Shown piece by piece: positions 22,895 through 31,711 of a stretch of 64,000 nt of DNA. The DNA is from CAWJMD01 sp963843835 (GTDB lineage: Bacteria; Actinomycetota; Actinomycetes; Actinomycetales; CAWJMD01), in contig CAWJMD010000008.1 in NCBI GenBank assembly GCA_963843835.1, positions 1,275,118 to 1,339,117 of the forward strand, in the 5' to 3' direction. Position numbers and translations under genes: made by a program. Position 1 is the first letter of the stretch. Every line of letters starts with the position of its first letter. Under the pieces are notes generated by a model. That model searched no databases and was not told where the DNA came from. It saw only the letters and a program-made list of their open reading frames with translations.

Positions 22895-24160
22895 TCAGGG
22901 ACGCACCTCGACCGCGGCGAGGGTCTTCCGTCCACGCCGGAGGACCGCGTAGCGCCCGTGCAGGAGGTCGTCCGTCGACAGGGTGGCTGCCGGGTCGGTC
23001 ACCTTCACGTTGTTCACGTAGGCACCCCCTTCGTCGACCGTCCGGCGTGCGGCGGCCCTGCTCGCCGCCAGGCCGGTGGCCACGAACAGGTCCACCACGG
23101 CCAGGTCGTTCGGTGCCACCCGAGCCGTCTCCAGCTCACGGGTGGCGTCCCGCAGGGTCCCCTCGTCCAGCGCCGTCAGCTCGCCCTTGCCGAAGAGCGC
23201 GGCCGACGCGGACTCCACCGCCCGCGTGGACTGCTCCCCGTGCACGAGCGTGGTCACGTCCTGGGCCAGGGCTCGTTGGGCCTCCCGGGCGAAGGGGCGC
23301 TCGTCGACGCACTCCTCGAAGTGCGCGACCTCCCCCCTCGTCCGGTCGGTGAAGACCTTCAGCAGGGCGACCACGGAGGCGTCCTCGACGTTGAGCCAGA
23401 ACTGGTAGAAGGCGTACGGACTGGTCATGTCCGCGCTCAGCCACACCGCGTTCCCCTCGGACTTGCCGAACTTCTGCCCCGAGGCGTCGGTGATCAGCGG
23501 GGTGGTCAGCAGGTGCGCGGTGGCGCCCTCGACGCGGTGGATCAGGTCGACGCCGGCGGTGAGGTTCCCCCACTGGTCGTTGCCCCCGGTCTGCAGGGTG
23601 CAGCCGTACGAGCGGAAGAGCTCGAGGAAGTCGAGCCCCTGCAGCAGCTGGTAGCTGAACTCGGTGTAGCTGATGCCCTCGCTGCTCTCCAGGCGCGCCG
23701 CCACGGCGTCCTTCCGGATCATGGCGTTCACGCGGAAGTGCTTCCCCACGTCCCGCAGGAAGTCCAGAGCGGACAAGGGCGCGGTCCAGTCGAGGTTGTT
23801 CACCAGCGTCGCCGCGTGGGGGCCGTCGAAGTCGAGGAAGGGTCTGACCTGCTCCGCGATGCGGGCCACCCACTGCGCCACGGTCTCCTTGCTGTTGAGG
23901 GTCCGCTCGGCTGTGGCCTTGGGGTCGCCGATCAACCCGGTCGACCCGCCCACCAGGCACAGCGGCCGGTGACCGGCCCGCTGCAGGTGACGCATCACGA
24001 TGAGCTGCACCAGGTTGCCCATGTGCAGGCTGGGCGCCGTCGGGTCGAAGCCGCAGTAGAAGGTGACCGGTCCCGCGGCGAGGGCGGAGCGCAGCGCGGC
24101 CTCGTCGGTGGTCTGCGCCACCAGTCCGCGCCACTGCAGCTCGTCGAGGATGTCGGTCAC
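22895..24160 (-). CDS. tyrS: Tyrosyl-tRNA synthetase
   Basis: TyrS charges tRNA-Tyr in the cytoplasm. The 421-residue protein (GTG start 24160) has the class I signature as PSLHMGNLV (HIGH variant) near residue 43 and KFGKSEGNA (KMSKS variant) near 225. A C-terminal S4 RNA-binding domain ends the protein. The tyrosine-binding residues lie in YCGFDPTAPS and the YTEFSYQLLQG helix. It follows the mpg gene after 67 bases and precedes the rRNA operon. Confidence 0.97.
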   Translation of the reverse strand: MTDILDELQWRGLVAQTTDEAALRSALAAGPVTFYCGFDPTAPSLHMGNLVQLIVMRHLQRAGHRPLCLVGGSTGLIGDPKATAERTLNSKETVAQWVARIAEQVRPFLDFDGPHAATLVNNLDWTAPLSALDFLRDVGKHFRVNAMIRKDAVAARLESSEGISYTEFSYQLLQGLDFLELFRSYGCTLQTGGNDQWGNLTAGVDLIHRVEGATAHLLTTPLITDASGQKFGKSEGNAVWLSADMTSPYAFYQFWLNVEDASVVALLKVFTDRTRGEVAHFEECVDERPFAREAQRALAQDVTTLVHGEQSTRAVESASAALFGKGELTALDEGTLRDATRELETARVAPNDLAVVDLFVATGLAASRAAARRTVDEGGAYVNNVKVTDPAATLSTDDLLHGRYAVLRRGRKTLAAVEVRP

Positions 24161-24227
24161 GTGGGTCTCCTTGCTCGGGGGCGGTCCCTGCGTTCGCGGG
24201 ACACGGCCACAGCCTGCCCGATCGTGC

Positions 24228-24887
24228 TCACGGGCGACGAACGGGTTCGGTGCCGGACGGTCGCGTGGCGCCCGGCCGGTAGGCGGACACGGAGGGGTCG
24301 CCGGTCAGCCAGAACCGCCACGGGAACGCGGTTCCGTCACCGCCGGCGCCGGACACGCCGACCCGCGGGCCGGCCGAGATCGACGTACGGGGGTGGGAGC
24401 GCCCTCGCGGCCGCAGCTGCAGCGACGGCCCGGCGAGGGAGGCGCCGTCGTGGGAGCCGTCGATCCCCAGCGCGGACGTCAGCCGCGCCGGCCCGCGGGC
24501 CAGGTCGCGGTCGGAGCGAGCGGAGGGGCGACGGGCGCGCGCCAGGTCCAGACCGGCGACCACCTCGCCCGCGCGGAGAAGGACGGCGCTCGCGCGGCCC
24601 TCAGGGCCGCACACGACGTTCGCGCACCAGTGCATGCCGTAGCTGAAGTACACGTAGAGCACCCCGTGGGGGCCGAACATCACAGCGTTGCGAGGCGTGC
24701 GCCCGCGGAAGGCGTGGGACCCCGGGTCGTCGCCCCCGTCGTACGCCTCCACCTCCGTGAGTCGCACGGTCACCGACCCCTCGGGGGACGAGTGGGTCAA
24801 CAGCGCGCCCAGGAGCCGGGGGGCGACGACGAGCCCGGGCCGCTCCAGGAGCGTCAGGTGCGACGACGGATCTTGGAGCCCAGCCAC
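24228..24887 (-). CDS. 3-methyladenine DNA glycosylase (AAG/Mpg family)
   Basis: The AAG family removes alkylated purines from DNA. The sequence has the family landmarks VRLTEVEAYDG, DPGSHAFRGRTPRNAVMFG and YVYFSYGMHWCANVV, which include the catalytic Glu and the Tyr that inserts into the helix. There is no ATG near the N-terminus. I chose GTG 24887 (VAGLQDPSSHL), giving 219 residues and overlapping sdhB by 34 bases. A CTG overlapping the sdhB stop is an alternative, so the start is uncertain. The mpg-tyrS order is common in actinobacteria. Confidence 0.85.
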   Translation of the reverse strand: MAGLQDPSSHLTLLERPGLVVAPRLLGALLTHSSPEGSVTVRLTEVEAYDGGDDPGSHAFRGRTPRNAVMFGPHGVLYVYFSYGMHWCANVVCGPEGRASAVLLRAGEVVAGLDLARARRPSARSDRDLARGPARLTSALGIDGSHDGASLAGPSLQLRPRGRSHPRTSISAGPRVGVSGAGGDGTAFPWRFWLTGDPSVSAYRPGATRPSGTEPVRRP

Positions 24888-25606
24888 ACCAGCGGATCGT
24901 ACTTGCGGTCGACCGCGCGCTCCTTGAGGGGGATCAGCGCGTTGTCGGTGATCTTGATGTTCTCCGGACAGACCTCGGTGCAGCACTTGGTGATGTTGCA
25001 CATGCCCAGGCCGTGCTGCTCCTGCGCCTCCGCGGCGCGGGTGCCGTGCGCGTCGAGCGGGTGCATGTCGAGCTCGGCCATCCGCATCAGGAACCGAGGG
25101 CCCGCGAAGGCCTCCTTGTTGTCCTCGTGGTCGCGCACCACGTGGCAGACGTCCTGGCACAGGAAGCACTCGATGCACTTGCGGAACTCCTGGGGGCGCT
25201 CGACGTCCACCTGCGCCATCCGGTAGTCGCCGGGCTCGACCCCCTCAGGGGGGACGAACGCCGGGATCTCACGGGCCTTCGCGTAGTTGAAGGAGACGTC
25301 GGTGACAAGGTCCTTCAGCACGGGGAAGGCCCGGAGCGGGGTCACGGTGACGACCTCGTCCTCGGCGAAGAGGTTCATCCGCGTCATGCACAGCAGCCGG
25401 GGACGGCCGTTGACCTCGGCGCTGCACGACCCGCACTTGCCGGCCTTGCAGTTCCACCGCACGGCCAGGTCGGGGGTCTGGGTGCCCTGCAGTCGGTGGA
25501 TGACGTCGAGGACCACCTCGCCCTCGTTCACCTCGACGGTGAAGTCGTGCAGCGCGCCGTCGTCACTGTCGCCACGCCAGACCCGGAAGGACGCCTGGTA
25601 GCTCAC
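24854..25606 (-). CDS. sdhB: Succinate dehydrogenase (Sdh1 type) iron-sulfur subunit
   Basis: The 250-residue subunit passes electrons from the flavoprotein to the membrane anchor. The N-terminal plant-type ferredoxin domain has C53, C58 and C61 (CKAGKCGSC) plus LLC for a [2Fe-2S] cluster. The C-terminal domain has CIECFLCQDVC and CNITKCCTEVC for the other two clusters. Its length matches Rv0247c of the mycobacterial Sdh1 complex (248 aa). GTG 25606 lies about 40 bases after the sdhA stop. Confidence 0.95.
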   Translation of the reverse strand: MSYQASFRVWRGDSDDGALHDFTVEVNEGEVVLDVIHRLQGTQTPDLAVRWNCKAGKCGSCSAEVNGRPRLLCMTRMNLFAEDEVVTVTPLRAFPVLKDLVTDVSFNYAKAREIPAFVPPEGVEPGDYRMAQVDVERPQEFRKCIECFLCQDVCHVVRDHEDNKEAFAGPRFLMRMAELDMHPLDAHGTRAAEAQEQHGLGMCNITKCCTEVCPENIKITDNALIPLKERAVDRKYDPLVWLGSKIRRRT

Positions 25607-25646
25607 GCCCGCCTCCCCGCCGTCTGCTCCACCGTGCTCCGCTGCG

Positions 25647-27572
25647 TCATGACGCCTCCGTGGGTCGGCCGTTGCGGGCGGGCAGCTCGTCGGTGGACAG
25701 GTACTTGGACAGCTCCACGTCCTCGAAGAGCTCGAGCAGGTCCTGGCGGATCGAGGGCACGGGCTGACGGCGGAGCGCGACCGCCCCGGTCTCGTCGAGC
25801 CCGCAGACGAGGTTCACGCCGCGCCACTGGGCGTCCATCGCCGGATGGTCCTCACGCGTGTGACCGCCGCGGCTCTCCGTGCGTTCCAGCGCCGCGAGGG
25901 CGATGCACCGCGAGACCAGGATCATGTTCTGCAGGTCGAGAGCGAGGTGCCAGCCCGGGTTGAACTGCCGGTGCCCCTCGACCACGACCCGGTCGGCGCG
26001 GCGCTCGAGCTGGTCGAGGCGCACGAGCGCCTCACGCACCTCGTCCTCGCGCCGGATGATGCCCACCAGGTCGTTCATCGTCTGCTGGAGCTCGGTGTGC
26101 ACCGTGTACGGGTTCTCCGGCACCGCGTCCGCCGGCGCTCCGTCCCGCGGGTCGAACGACGCGACGGCTCGGCGGCAGGCCTCGTCGACATCACCGTCCC
26201 CCACCGACGGACGCTTCTCGCCCAGGTCGCGGAGGTAGGCGGCGGCGCCGGCGCCCGCGCGACGACCGAACACGAGCAGGTCCGACAGCGAGTTGCCGCC
26301 GAGGCGGTTCGACCCGTGCATACCGCCGGCCACCTCACCGGCCGCGAACAACCCCGGCACGGTCGACGCGGCGGTGTCGGCCTCGACTTCGACGCCACCC
26401 ATCACGTAGTGGCAGGTGGGCCCGACCTCCATCGGCTCGGCCGTGATGTCGACGTCGGCCAGCTCCTTGAACTGGTGGTGCATCGACGGCAGGCGGCGGA
26501 CGATCTCCTCGGCCGGGAGCCGGGTGGAGACGTCGAGGAAGACGCCGCCGTGGGGGGACCCCCGTCCCTCCTTGACCTCGGTGTTGATCGCACGCGCGAC
26601 CTCGTCGCGAGGCAGCAGCTCGGGCGGCCGCTTGTTGTTCTCGGGGTCGGAGTACCAACGGTCCGCCTCCTCCTCGGAGTCGGCGTACTGGCCCCGGAAC
26701 ACGTCGGGGACGTGGTCGAACATGAAGCGCTTGCCCTCGGAGTTGCGCAGCACTCCCCCGTCGCCGCGGACGGACTCCGTCACGAGGATCCCCTTGACGG
26801 AGGGGGGCCACACCATGCCGGTCGGGTGGAACTGGACGAACTCCATGTTGAGCAGCGTCGCCCCGGCGCGCAGAGCCAGGGCGTGGCCGTCGCCGGTGTA
26901 CTCCCAGGAGTTAGAGGTCACCTTGAACGACTTGCCGATCCCTCCGGTGGCCAGGATCACGGCCGGCGCGTCGAAGACCACGAAGCGTCCCGACTCGCGC
27001 CAGTACCCGACGGCCCCGGCCACCGCGTCCCCGTCCTTGACGAGGTCGGTGATCGTGAGCTCGGCGAAGACCCGGATCCGCGCGTCGAGGTCGCCGTGCT
27101 CGCGCAGGTCCTCCTGCTGCAGGGAGACGATCTTCTGCTGGAGTGTGCGGATCAGCTCGAGACCGGTGCGGTCGCCGACGTGGGCGAGCCGCGGGTACTC
27201 GTGCCCGCCGAAGTTCCGCTGGCTGATGCGTCCGTCGGCCGTGCGGTCGAAGAGCGCGCCGTACGTCTCCAGCTCCCAGACCCGCTGGGGGGCCTCCTGC
27301 GCGTGCAGCTCGGCCATCCTCGGGTTGTTGAGGAACTTGCCGCCGCGCATGGTGTCGCGGAAGTGGACCTGCCAGCCGTCCTTGGAGTTGGCGTTGCCCA
27401 TCGACGCCGCGATGCCGCCCTCGGCCATGACGGTGTGGGCCTTGCCGAACAGGGACTTGCAGATGATGGCCGTGCGGAGCCCCTGCTCACGTGCCTCGAT
27501 CGCTGCCCGCAGGCCGGCGCCACCGGCACCGATGACCAGGACGTCGTACGAATGGCGTTCGGTCTCGGTCAC
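25647..27572 (-). CDS. sdhA: Succinate dehydrogenase (Sdh1 type) flavoprotein subunit
   Basis: This 641-residue subunit oxidises succinate to fumarate, or the reverse. It has the FAD-binding GAGGAGLRAAIEA near residue 15, the likely covalent-flavin His in GKAHTVMAEGG, and the active-site region HGSNRLGGNSL. The start is GTG 27572, overlapping the sdhC stop as GTGA. Length and order (anchor, flavoprotein, Fe-S) match Rv0249c-Rv0247c of the mycobacterial Sdh1 complex. Frames extending further upstream are read-through. Confidence 0.95.
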   Translation of the reverse strand: MTETERHSYDVLVIGAGGAGLRAAIEAREQGLRTAIICKSLFGKAHTVMAEGGIAASMGNANSKDGWQVHFRDTMRGGKFLNNPRMAELHAQEAPQRVWELETYGALFDRTADGRISQRNFGGHEYPRLAHVGDRTGLELIRTLQQKIVSLQQEDLREHGDLDARIRVFAELTITDLVKDGDAVAGAVGYWRESGRFVVFDAPAVILATGGIGKSFKVTSNSWEYTGDGHALALRAGATLLNMEFVQFHPTGMVWPPSVKGILVTESVRGDGGVLRNSEGKRFMFDHVPDVFRGQYADSEEEADRWYSDPENNKRPPELLPRDEVARAINTEVKEGRGSPHGGVFLDVSTRLPAEEIVRRLPSMHHQFKELADVDITAEPMEVGPTCHYVMGGVEVEADTAASTVPGLFAAGEVAGGMHGSNRLGGNSLSDLLVFGRRAGAGAAAYLRDLGEKRPSVGDGDVDEACRRAVASFDPRDGAPADAVPENPYTVHTELQQTMNDLVGIIRREDEVREALVRLDQLERRADRVVVEGHRQFNPGWHLALDLQNMILVSRCIALAALERTESRGGHTREDHPAMDAQWRGVNLVCGLDETGAVALRRQPVPSIRQDLLELFEDVELSKYLSTDELPARNGRPTEAS

Positions 27573-28399
27573 CCGATGAACCTCAGATCTGTGATGACGC
27601 CGGCGGCGACGAGCCCGATGTAGGCGTCGGTGACGATCAGGCTGCCGATGGTGATCCAGGCCAGCTGCATGTGCCGGCCGTTCAGCCAGCTCACCCGCTG
27701 CCAGGCCCGGTAGCGGACCGGGTGCTTGGAGAAGCTGTTGATCTTGCCCGCCACGATGTGACGGCACGAGTGGCACGAGAGCGTGTAGGCCCAGAGCAGG
27801 ACGACGTTGGCCACCAGGACGAGGTTGCCGAGCCCGAACCCGAACCCGGACGGTGAGTGGAACGCGAGGATCGCGTCGTAGGTGTTGATCACCGAGATGA
27901 TCAGCGCCGCGTAGAAGGTGTAGCGGTGCAGGTTCTGGCCGATCAGGGGGAAGCGGGTCTCCCCCGAGTACGAGGAGTGCGGCTCGGCGACGGCGCACGC
28001 GGGTGGCGAGAGCCAGAACGACCGGTAGTAGGCCTTGCGGTAGTAGTAGCAGGTCAGCCGGAACAGCAGCAGGAACGGCAGCGTCAGGATCGCCAGTGGG
28101 ATGAAGGGCGGGAAGGCCGGCAGGAACTCGCCGAAGTGGGCCGAGCCCGGGGCGCACGAGACACTCACGCACGGCGACACGAACGGCGTCAGGTAGTGGT
28201 AGTCGTCGACCCAGTAGTGGCGCTGGCTGGCGGTCCGCACCGTCGCGTAGACGACGAAGAACACCAGACCGGCGACGGTCAGGGCCGGTTCCACCCACCA
28301 GCGGTCGGTGCGGAGCGTGCGACGGTCGATCCGGGCCCGACCGGGCGCACCCACCCCCTCGGGGCCGAGGCGCGCGCGGTCGGTTGAAGACGTCGTCAT
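27569..28399 (-). CDS. sdhC: Succinate dehydrogenase (Sdh1 type) membrane anchor subunit
   Basis: This 276-residue membrane protein starts at ATG 28399 (MTTSSTDRARLG). It has five or six hydrophobic segments, and conserved His and Cys residues (LSCHSCRHI) that could ligate heme or stabilise the quinone site. It fits the single-subunit anchor of Sdh1 (Rv0249c, 273 aa) rather than the SdhC/SdhD pair of E. coli. It is the first gene of sdhCAB and follows a 93-residue gene by 16 bases. Confidence 0.85.
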   Translation of the reverse strand: MTTSSTDRARLGPEGVGAPGRARIDRRTLRTDRWWVEPALTVAGLVFFVVYATVRTASQRHYWVDDYHYLTPFVSPCVSVSCAPGSAHFGEFLPAFPPFIPLAILTLPFLLLFRLTCYYYRKAYYRSFWLSPPACAVAEPHSSYSGETRFPLIGQNLHRYTFYAALIISVINTYDAILAFHSPSGFGFGLGNLVLVANVVLLWAYTLSCHSCRHIVAGKINSFSKHPVRYRAWQRVSWLNGRHMQLAWITIGSLIVTDAYIGLVAAGVITDLRFIG

Positions 28400-28415
28400 C
28401 GGTAGGGCGCTCCCG

Positions 28416-28697
28416 TCAGCGGGGACCGGAGGCGCCGAGGCCCTCGTCGTCCGAGTCGGCCCAGAAGTCGGACGAGTAGTCGTCATCGGGGATGTACACG
28501 ACCTCGGCATCACCGGCAGCGCCCTGTCGCGGGGCTGTCTGGGCGAGGAGGTTGAGGTCGGCCGCGAGCCGCGCGACGTCGTCCTTGAGCCGGTGGATGT
28601 CGACCGTGTCCCCGTAGTCCGCGCTCAACGACAGGAGGGTCCGACGCAGGTCGGACACCAGGGACCGTGCGTGCGTGATGTCGCTCTGTGCCGTCAT
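28416..28697 (-). CDS. Small hypothetical protein upstream of sdhC (93 aa)
   Basis: A 93-residue acidic protein starts at ATG 28697 (MTAQSDITHARSLVS). The first 65 residues form one or two amphipathic helices with heptad-like leucines (LVSDLRRTLLSLSADYG, then LKDDVARLAADLNLLA). The C-terminus is disordered and rich in Asp and Ser. There is no signal peptide or membrane segment. It lies 16 bases before sdhC and so is probably cotranscribed with the Sdh1 genes. I do not recognise a family. Confidence 0.65.
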   Translation of the reverse strand: MTAQSDITHARSLVSDLRRTLLSLSADYGDTVDIHRLKDDVARLAADLNLLAQTAPRQGAAGDAEVVYIPDDDYSSDFWADSDDEGLGASGPR

Positions 28698-28773
28698 GGG
28701 CCCAGCACCGTCGTGGGTTGCATCAGTCGGACCGACCCTCCCGGCCCGCGACGTCGCGGACCCGCTCACCCGC

Positions 28774-28802
28774 AGTCTGCCGAGACCCGCGAGCCAGGAC
28801 AA
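28774..28802 (-). promoter_or_regulatory. Candidate promoter of the small-gene-sdhCAB operon
   Basis: A TTGTCC (28797-28802) and CAGACT (28774-28779) pair are 17 bases apart in the 150-base gap after argH, about 80 bases before ATG 28697. The -10 box is only moderately good, so this is a suggestion. Confidence 0.35.
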
Positions 28803-28847
28803 GCCTGGGCCAACGCGTGTCGGCGCCGTCGACGGGCATCGGCGTGC

Positions 28848-30281
28848 TCAGGACGAGGAGTCCGGACGTAGCCACTCCCGCGCGGCGGACACCGCCGCGC
28901 GGGCCTGGACCAGCTGCTCGGCGACGCGTGCCGGAGCCGTGCCACCGACGGCGTCCCGGCTCGCCAGCGAGCCCTCGACGGTGAGCACCTCGCGCACCGC
29001 GGGCGTCAGGGCCGGGTCGACTGCGGCGAGGTCGTCGTCCGACAGGTCCCACAGCTCGACGCCGCGCGCCTCGCAGACCCGCACGCAGGCGCCCGCGACC
29101 TCGTGGGCCACACGGAACGGAGTGCCCCGCCGCACGAGCCACTCGGCGACGTCGGTGGCGAGCGCGAAGCCCTGCGGCGCCAGCTCGGCCATCCGGCCGG
29201 TGTGGAAGGTGAGGGTGGCGACCATGCCGGCCACGGCAGGCAGCAGGACCTCGAGGGTGTCGACCGCGTCGAACACCGGCTCCTTGTCCTCCTGGAGGTC
29301 CCGGTTGTAGGCGAGGGGCAGCCCCTTGAGCGTGGCGAGCAGCCCGGTGAGGTCACCGATGAGACGGCCGGCCTTCCCGCGCGCGAGCTCCGCCACGTCG
29401 GGGTTCTTCTTCTGCGGCATGATCGACGACCCGGTCGAGAAGGCGTCGTCGAGCGTGACGAACGAGAACTCCTTGGTGGCCCAGACGATCACCTCCTCGC
29501 TGATCCGCGACAGGTCGACCCCGACCATCGCCGCGACGAAGCTGAACTCGGCCACCACGTCTCGCGCCGCGGTGCCGTCGATCGAGTTCTGCACCGGCCC
29601 GTCGAAGCCGAGATCGGCCGCGACGGCCGCGGGGTCGAGCCCCAGCGACGTGCCGGCCAACGCTCCGGACCCGTACGGCGACAGCGCGGCACGCGCGTCC
29701 CAGTCGCGCAGCCTGTCGACGTCACGCAGCAGCGGCCACGCGTGCGCGAGCAGGTGGTGGGCGAGGAGGACGGGCTGGGCGTGCTGCAGGTGGGTGCGGC
29801 CCGGCATGGGCGCGTTCGGGTGCGCGGCGGCCTGGTCGACCAGGGCCCGGACGACGTCCAGCAGTCCCCCGGCGACGCGACGTGCGCTCTCGCGCAGGTA
29901 CATCCGCACGAGGGTTGCGATCTGGTCGTTGCGCGACCGCCCGGCCCGCAGCCGCCCGCCGAGGTCGGGGCCCGCCCGCTCGACGAGGCCGCGCTCCAGT
30001 GCGGAGTGCACGTCCTCGTCGCCCTCGGCGGGGACGAAGGCGCCGGAGGCCACGTCGGCGTCAAGGCGGTCGAGCGCGTCGAGCATCCCGGCGAGGGAGT
30101 CGTCGCCGAGCAGGCCTGCGCCGTGCAGCACCCGGGCGTGGGCGCGCGAGCCCTCGATGTCGTGGCGGGCGAGCCGCCAGTCGAAGTGGGTGCTCTTGGA
30201 GAGGGCCGCCAGCGCGTCGGCCGGACCGCCGCTGAAGCGGCCGCCCCACAGCGCGCCGGAGGCGGTCGCCCCTGCGGCCAT
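28848..30281 (-). CDS. argH: Argininosuccinate lyase
   Basis: ArgH splits argininosuccinate into arginine and fumarate, the last step of arginine synthesis. The 477-residue protein has the fumarase-superfamily signature GSSIMPQKKNPD near residue 285, whose Ser is catalytic, and RSRNDQIAT and TYLQHAQPV-like (GRTHLQHAQPV) segments. The ATG overlaps the argG stop by one base (TGATG), so translation is coupled. It is the last gene of the operon. Confidence 0.97.
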   Translation of the reverse strand: MAAGATASGALWGGRFSGGPADALAALSKSTHFDWRLARHDIEGSRAHARVLHGAGLLGDDSLAGMLDALDRLDADVASGAFVPAEGDEDVHSALERGLVERAGPDLGGRLRAGRSRNDQIATLVRMYLRESARRVAGGLLDVVRALVDQAAAHPNAPMPGRTHLQHAQPVLLAHHLLAHAWPLLRDVDRLRDWDARAALSPYGSGALAGTSLGLDPAAVAADLGFDGPVQNSIDGTAARDVVAEFSFVAAMVGVDLSRISEEVIVWATKEFSFVTLDDAFSTGSSIMPQKKNPDVAELARGKAGRLIGDLTGLLATLKGLPLAYNRDLQEDKEPVFDAVDTLEVLLPAVAGMVATLTFHTGRMAELAPQGFALATDVAEWLVRRGTPFRVAHEVAGACVRVCEARGVELWDLSDDDLAAVDPALTPAVREVLTVEGSLASRDAVGGTAPARVAEQLVQARAAVSAAREWLRPDSSS

Positions 30282-31711
30282 CAGTCGGTCCCGACTTCCA
30301 TCGCCGCGTGCTCGAGCGCCAGCTCCTCGTCACCGAGCACGGCCGGGTTGGCGGTGATGCGGTCGGCGCCGCCGGCGGGCAGGGCGCCGAAGAGCGTCCC
30401 GTTCTCGACCAGGACCTGGCCCTGGTCCAGCGGCTGCTCGGCGTAGAGCTCGAGCAGGGCGCGGGAGTCGGCGATGTCGAGGTTGCGCATGGTCAGCTGC
30501 CCGATCCGGTCGGTGGGCCCGAACGCGGCGTTCTCGGTGCGCTCCATCGACAGCTTGTCCGGGTGGTAGGAGAAGGCGGGACCGTCGGTACGCAGGACGG
30601 TGTAGTCCTCGCCGCGACGCAGCCGCAGGGTGACCTCTCCGGTCACTACCGAGGCGATCCACCGCTGGATCGACTCCTGCAGCATGAGCGCCTGCGGGTC
30701 GAGCCAGCGTCCCTCGTAGAGCATCCGGCCGAGGCGCCGTCCCTGCGCGTGGTAGTTCGCGATCGTGTCCTCGTTGTGCACAGCGTTGAGGAGCCGCTCG
30801 TAGCAGGCCCACAGCAGCGCCATCCCCGGGGCCTCGTAGACGCCGCGTGACTTCGCCTCGATGATCCGGTTCTCGATCTGGTCCGACATCCCCAGGCCAT
30901 GACGGCCACCGATCGCGTTCGCCTCGTGCACGAGGGCGACGGCATCGGCGTAGGTCGTGCCGTTGATCGCGACCGGGCGGCCGCGCTCGAACCGGACCGT
31001 GACGTCCTCACTCGCGATCTCGACGGCGGGGTCCCAGAACCGGACGCCCATGATCGGGTCGACGACCTCCAGCGACACGTCGAGGTGCTCAAGCGTCTTC
31101 GCCTCGTGCGTCGCGCCCCAGATGTTCGCGTCGGTGGAGTACGCCTTCTCGGCGCTGTCGCGGTAGGGGAGGTCGCGCTGGGTCAGCCACTGGCTCATCT
31201 CGGCGCGGCCGCCGAGCTCCGCGACGAAGTCGCGGTCCAGCCACGGCTTGTAGATCCGCAGGGATGGGTTAGCGAGCAGTCCGTAGCGGTAGAAGCGCTC
31301 GATGTCGTTGCCCTTGAAGGTGGAACCGTCGCCCCAGATGTCCACGCCGTCCTCGTGCATGGCGCGCACCAGCAGCGTGCCGGTGACGGCGCGCCCCAGC
31401 GGCGTGGTGTTGAAGTACGCCCGGGTCCCCGACCGGATGTGGAAGGCGCCGCACGACATGGCGACCAGCCCGGCCTCGACGAGGGCGTGCCTGCAGTCCA
31501 CGGCCCGGGCCACCTCGGCGCCGTACTGCATCGCCCGCCCGGGGATCGCGTCGACGTCCGGCTCGTCGTACTGGCCGATGTCGGCGGTGTACGCGCAGGG
31601 GACGGCACCCTTGGCACGCATCCACGCCACGGCGACAGAGGTGTCCAGTCCGCCGGAGAAGGCGATGCCGACCCGCTCGCCGACCGGCAGTGACGTCAGG
31701 ACCTTGCTCAC
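30281..31711 (-). CDS. argG: Argininosuccinate synthase, long type
   Basis: ArgG joins citrulline and aspartate using ATP. The 476-residue protein has the N-type ATP pyrophosphatase loop FSGGLDTS near residue 19. Its length and the GTLLVRAMHEDGVDIWGDG block fit the longer E. coli-like ArgG (about 447 aa) rather than the roughly 400-residue type common in actinobacteria, so lineage-specific replacement is possible. The start is GTG 31711, overlapping the argR stop as GTGA. Confidence 0.95.
   Translation of the reverse strand: MSKVLTSLPVGERVGIAFSGGLDTSVAVAWMRAKGAVPCAYTADIGQYDEPDVDAIPGRAMQYGAEVARAVDCRHALVEAGLVAMSCGAFHIRSGTRAYFNTTPLGRAVTGTLLVRAMHEDGVDIWGDGSTFKGNDIERFYRYGLLANPSLRIYKPWLDRDFVAELGGRAEMSQWLTQRDLPYRDSAEKAYSTDANIWGATHEAKTLEHLDVSLEVVDPIMGVRFWDPAVEIASEDVTVRFERGRPVAINGTTYADAVALVHEANAIGGRHGLGMSDQIENRIIEAKSRGVYEAPGMALLWACYERLLNAVHNEDTIANYHAQGRRLGRMLYEGRWLDPQALMLQESIQRWIASVVTGEVTLRLRRGEDYTVLRTDGPAFSYHPDKLSMERTENAAFGPTDRIGQLTMRNLDIADSRALLELYAEQPLDQGQVLVENGTLFGALPAGGADRITANPAVLGDEELALEHAAMEVGTD

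Noticed and set aside
22844..24646. Long plus-strand open frame opposite tyrS and mpg
   Set aside because: It mirrors the codon periodicity of tyrS on the other strand, has histidine/arginine-rich composition and matches no family.
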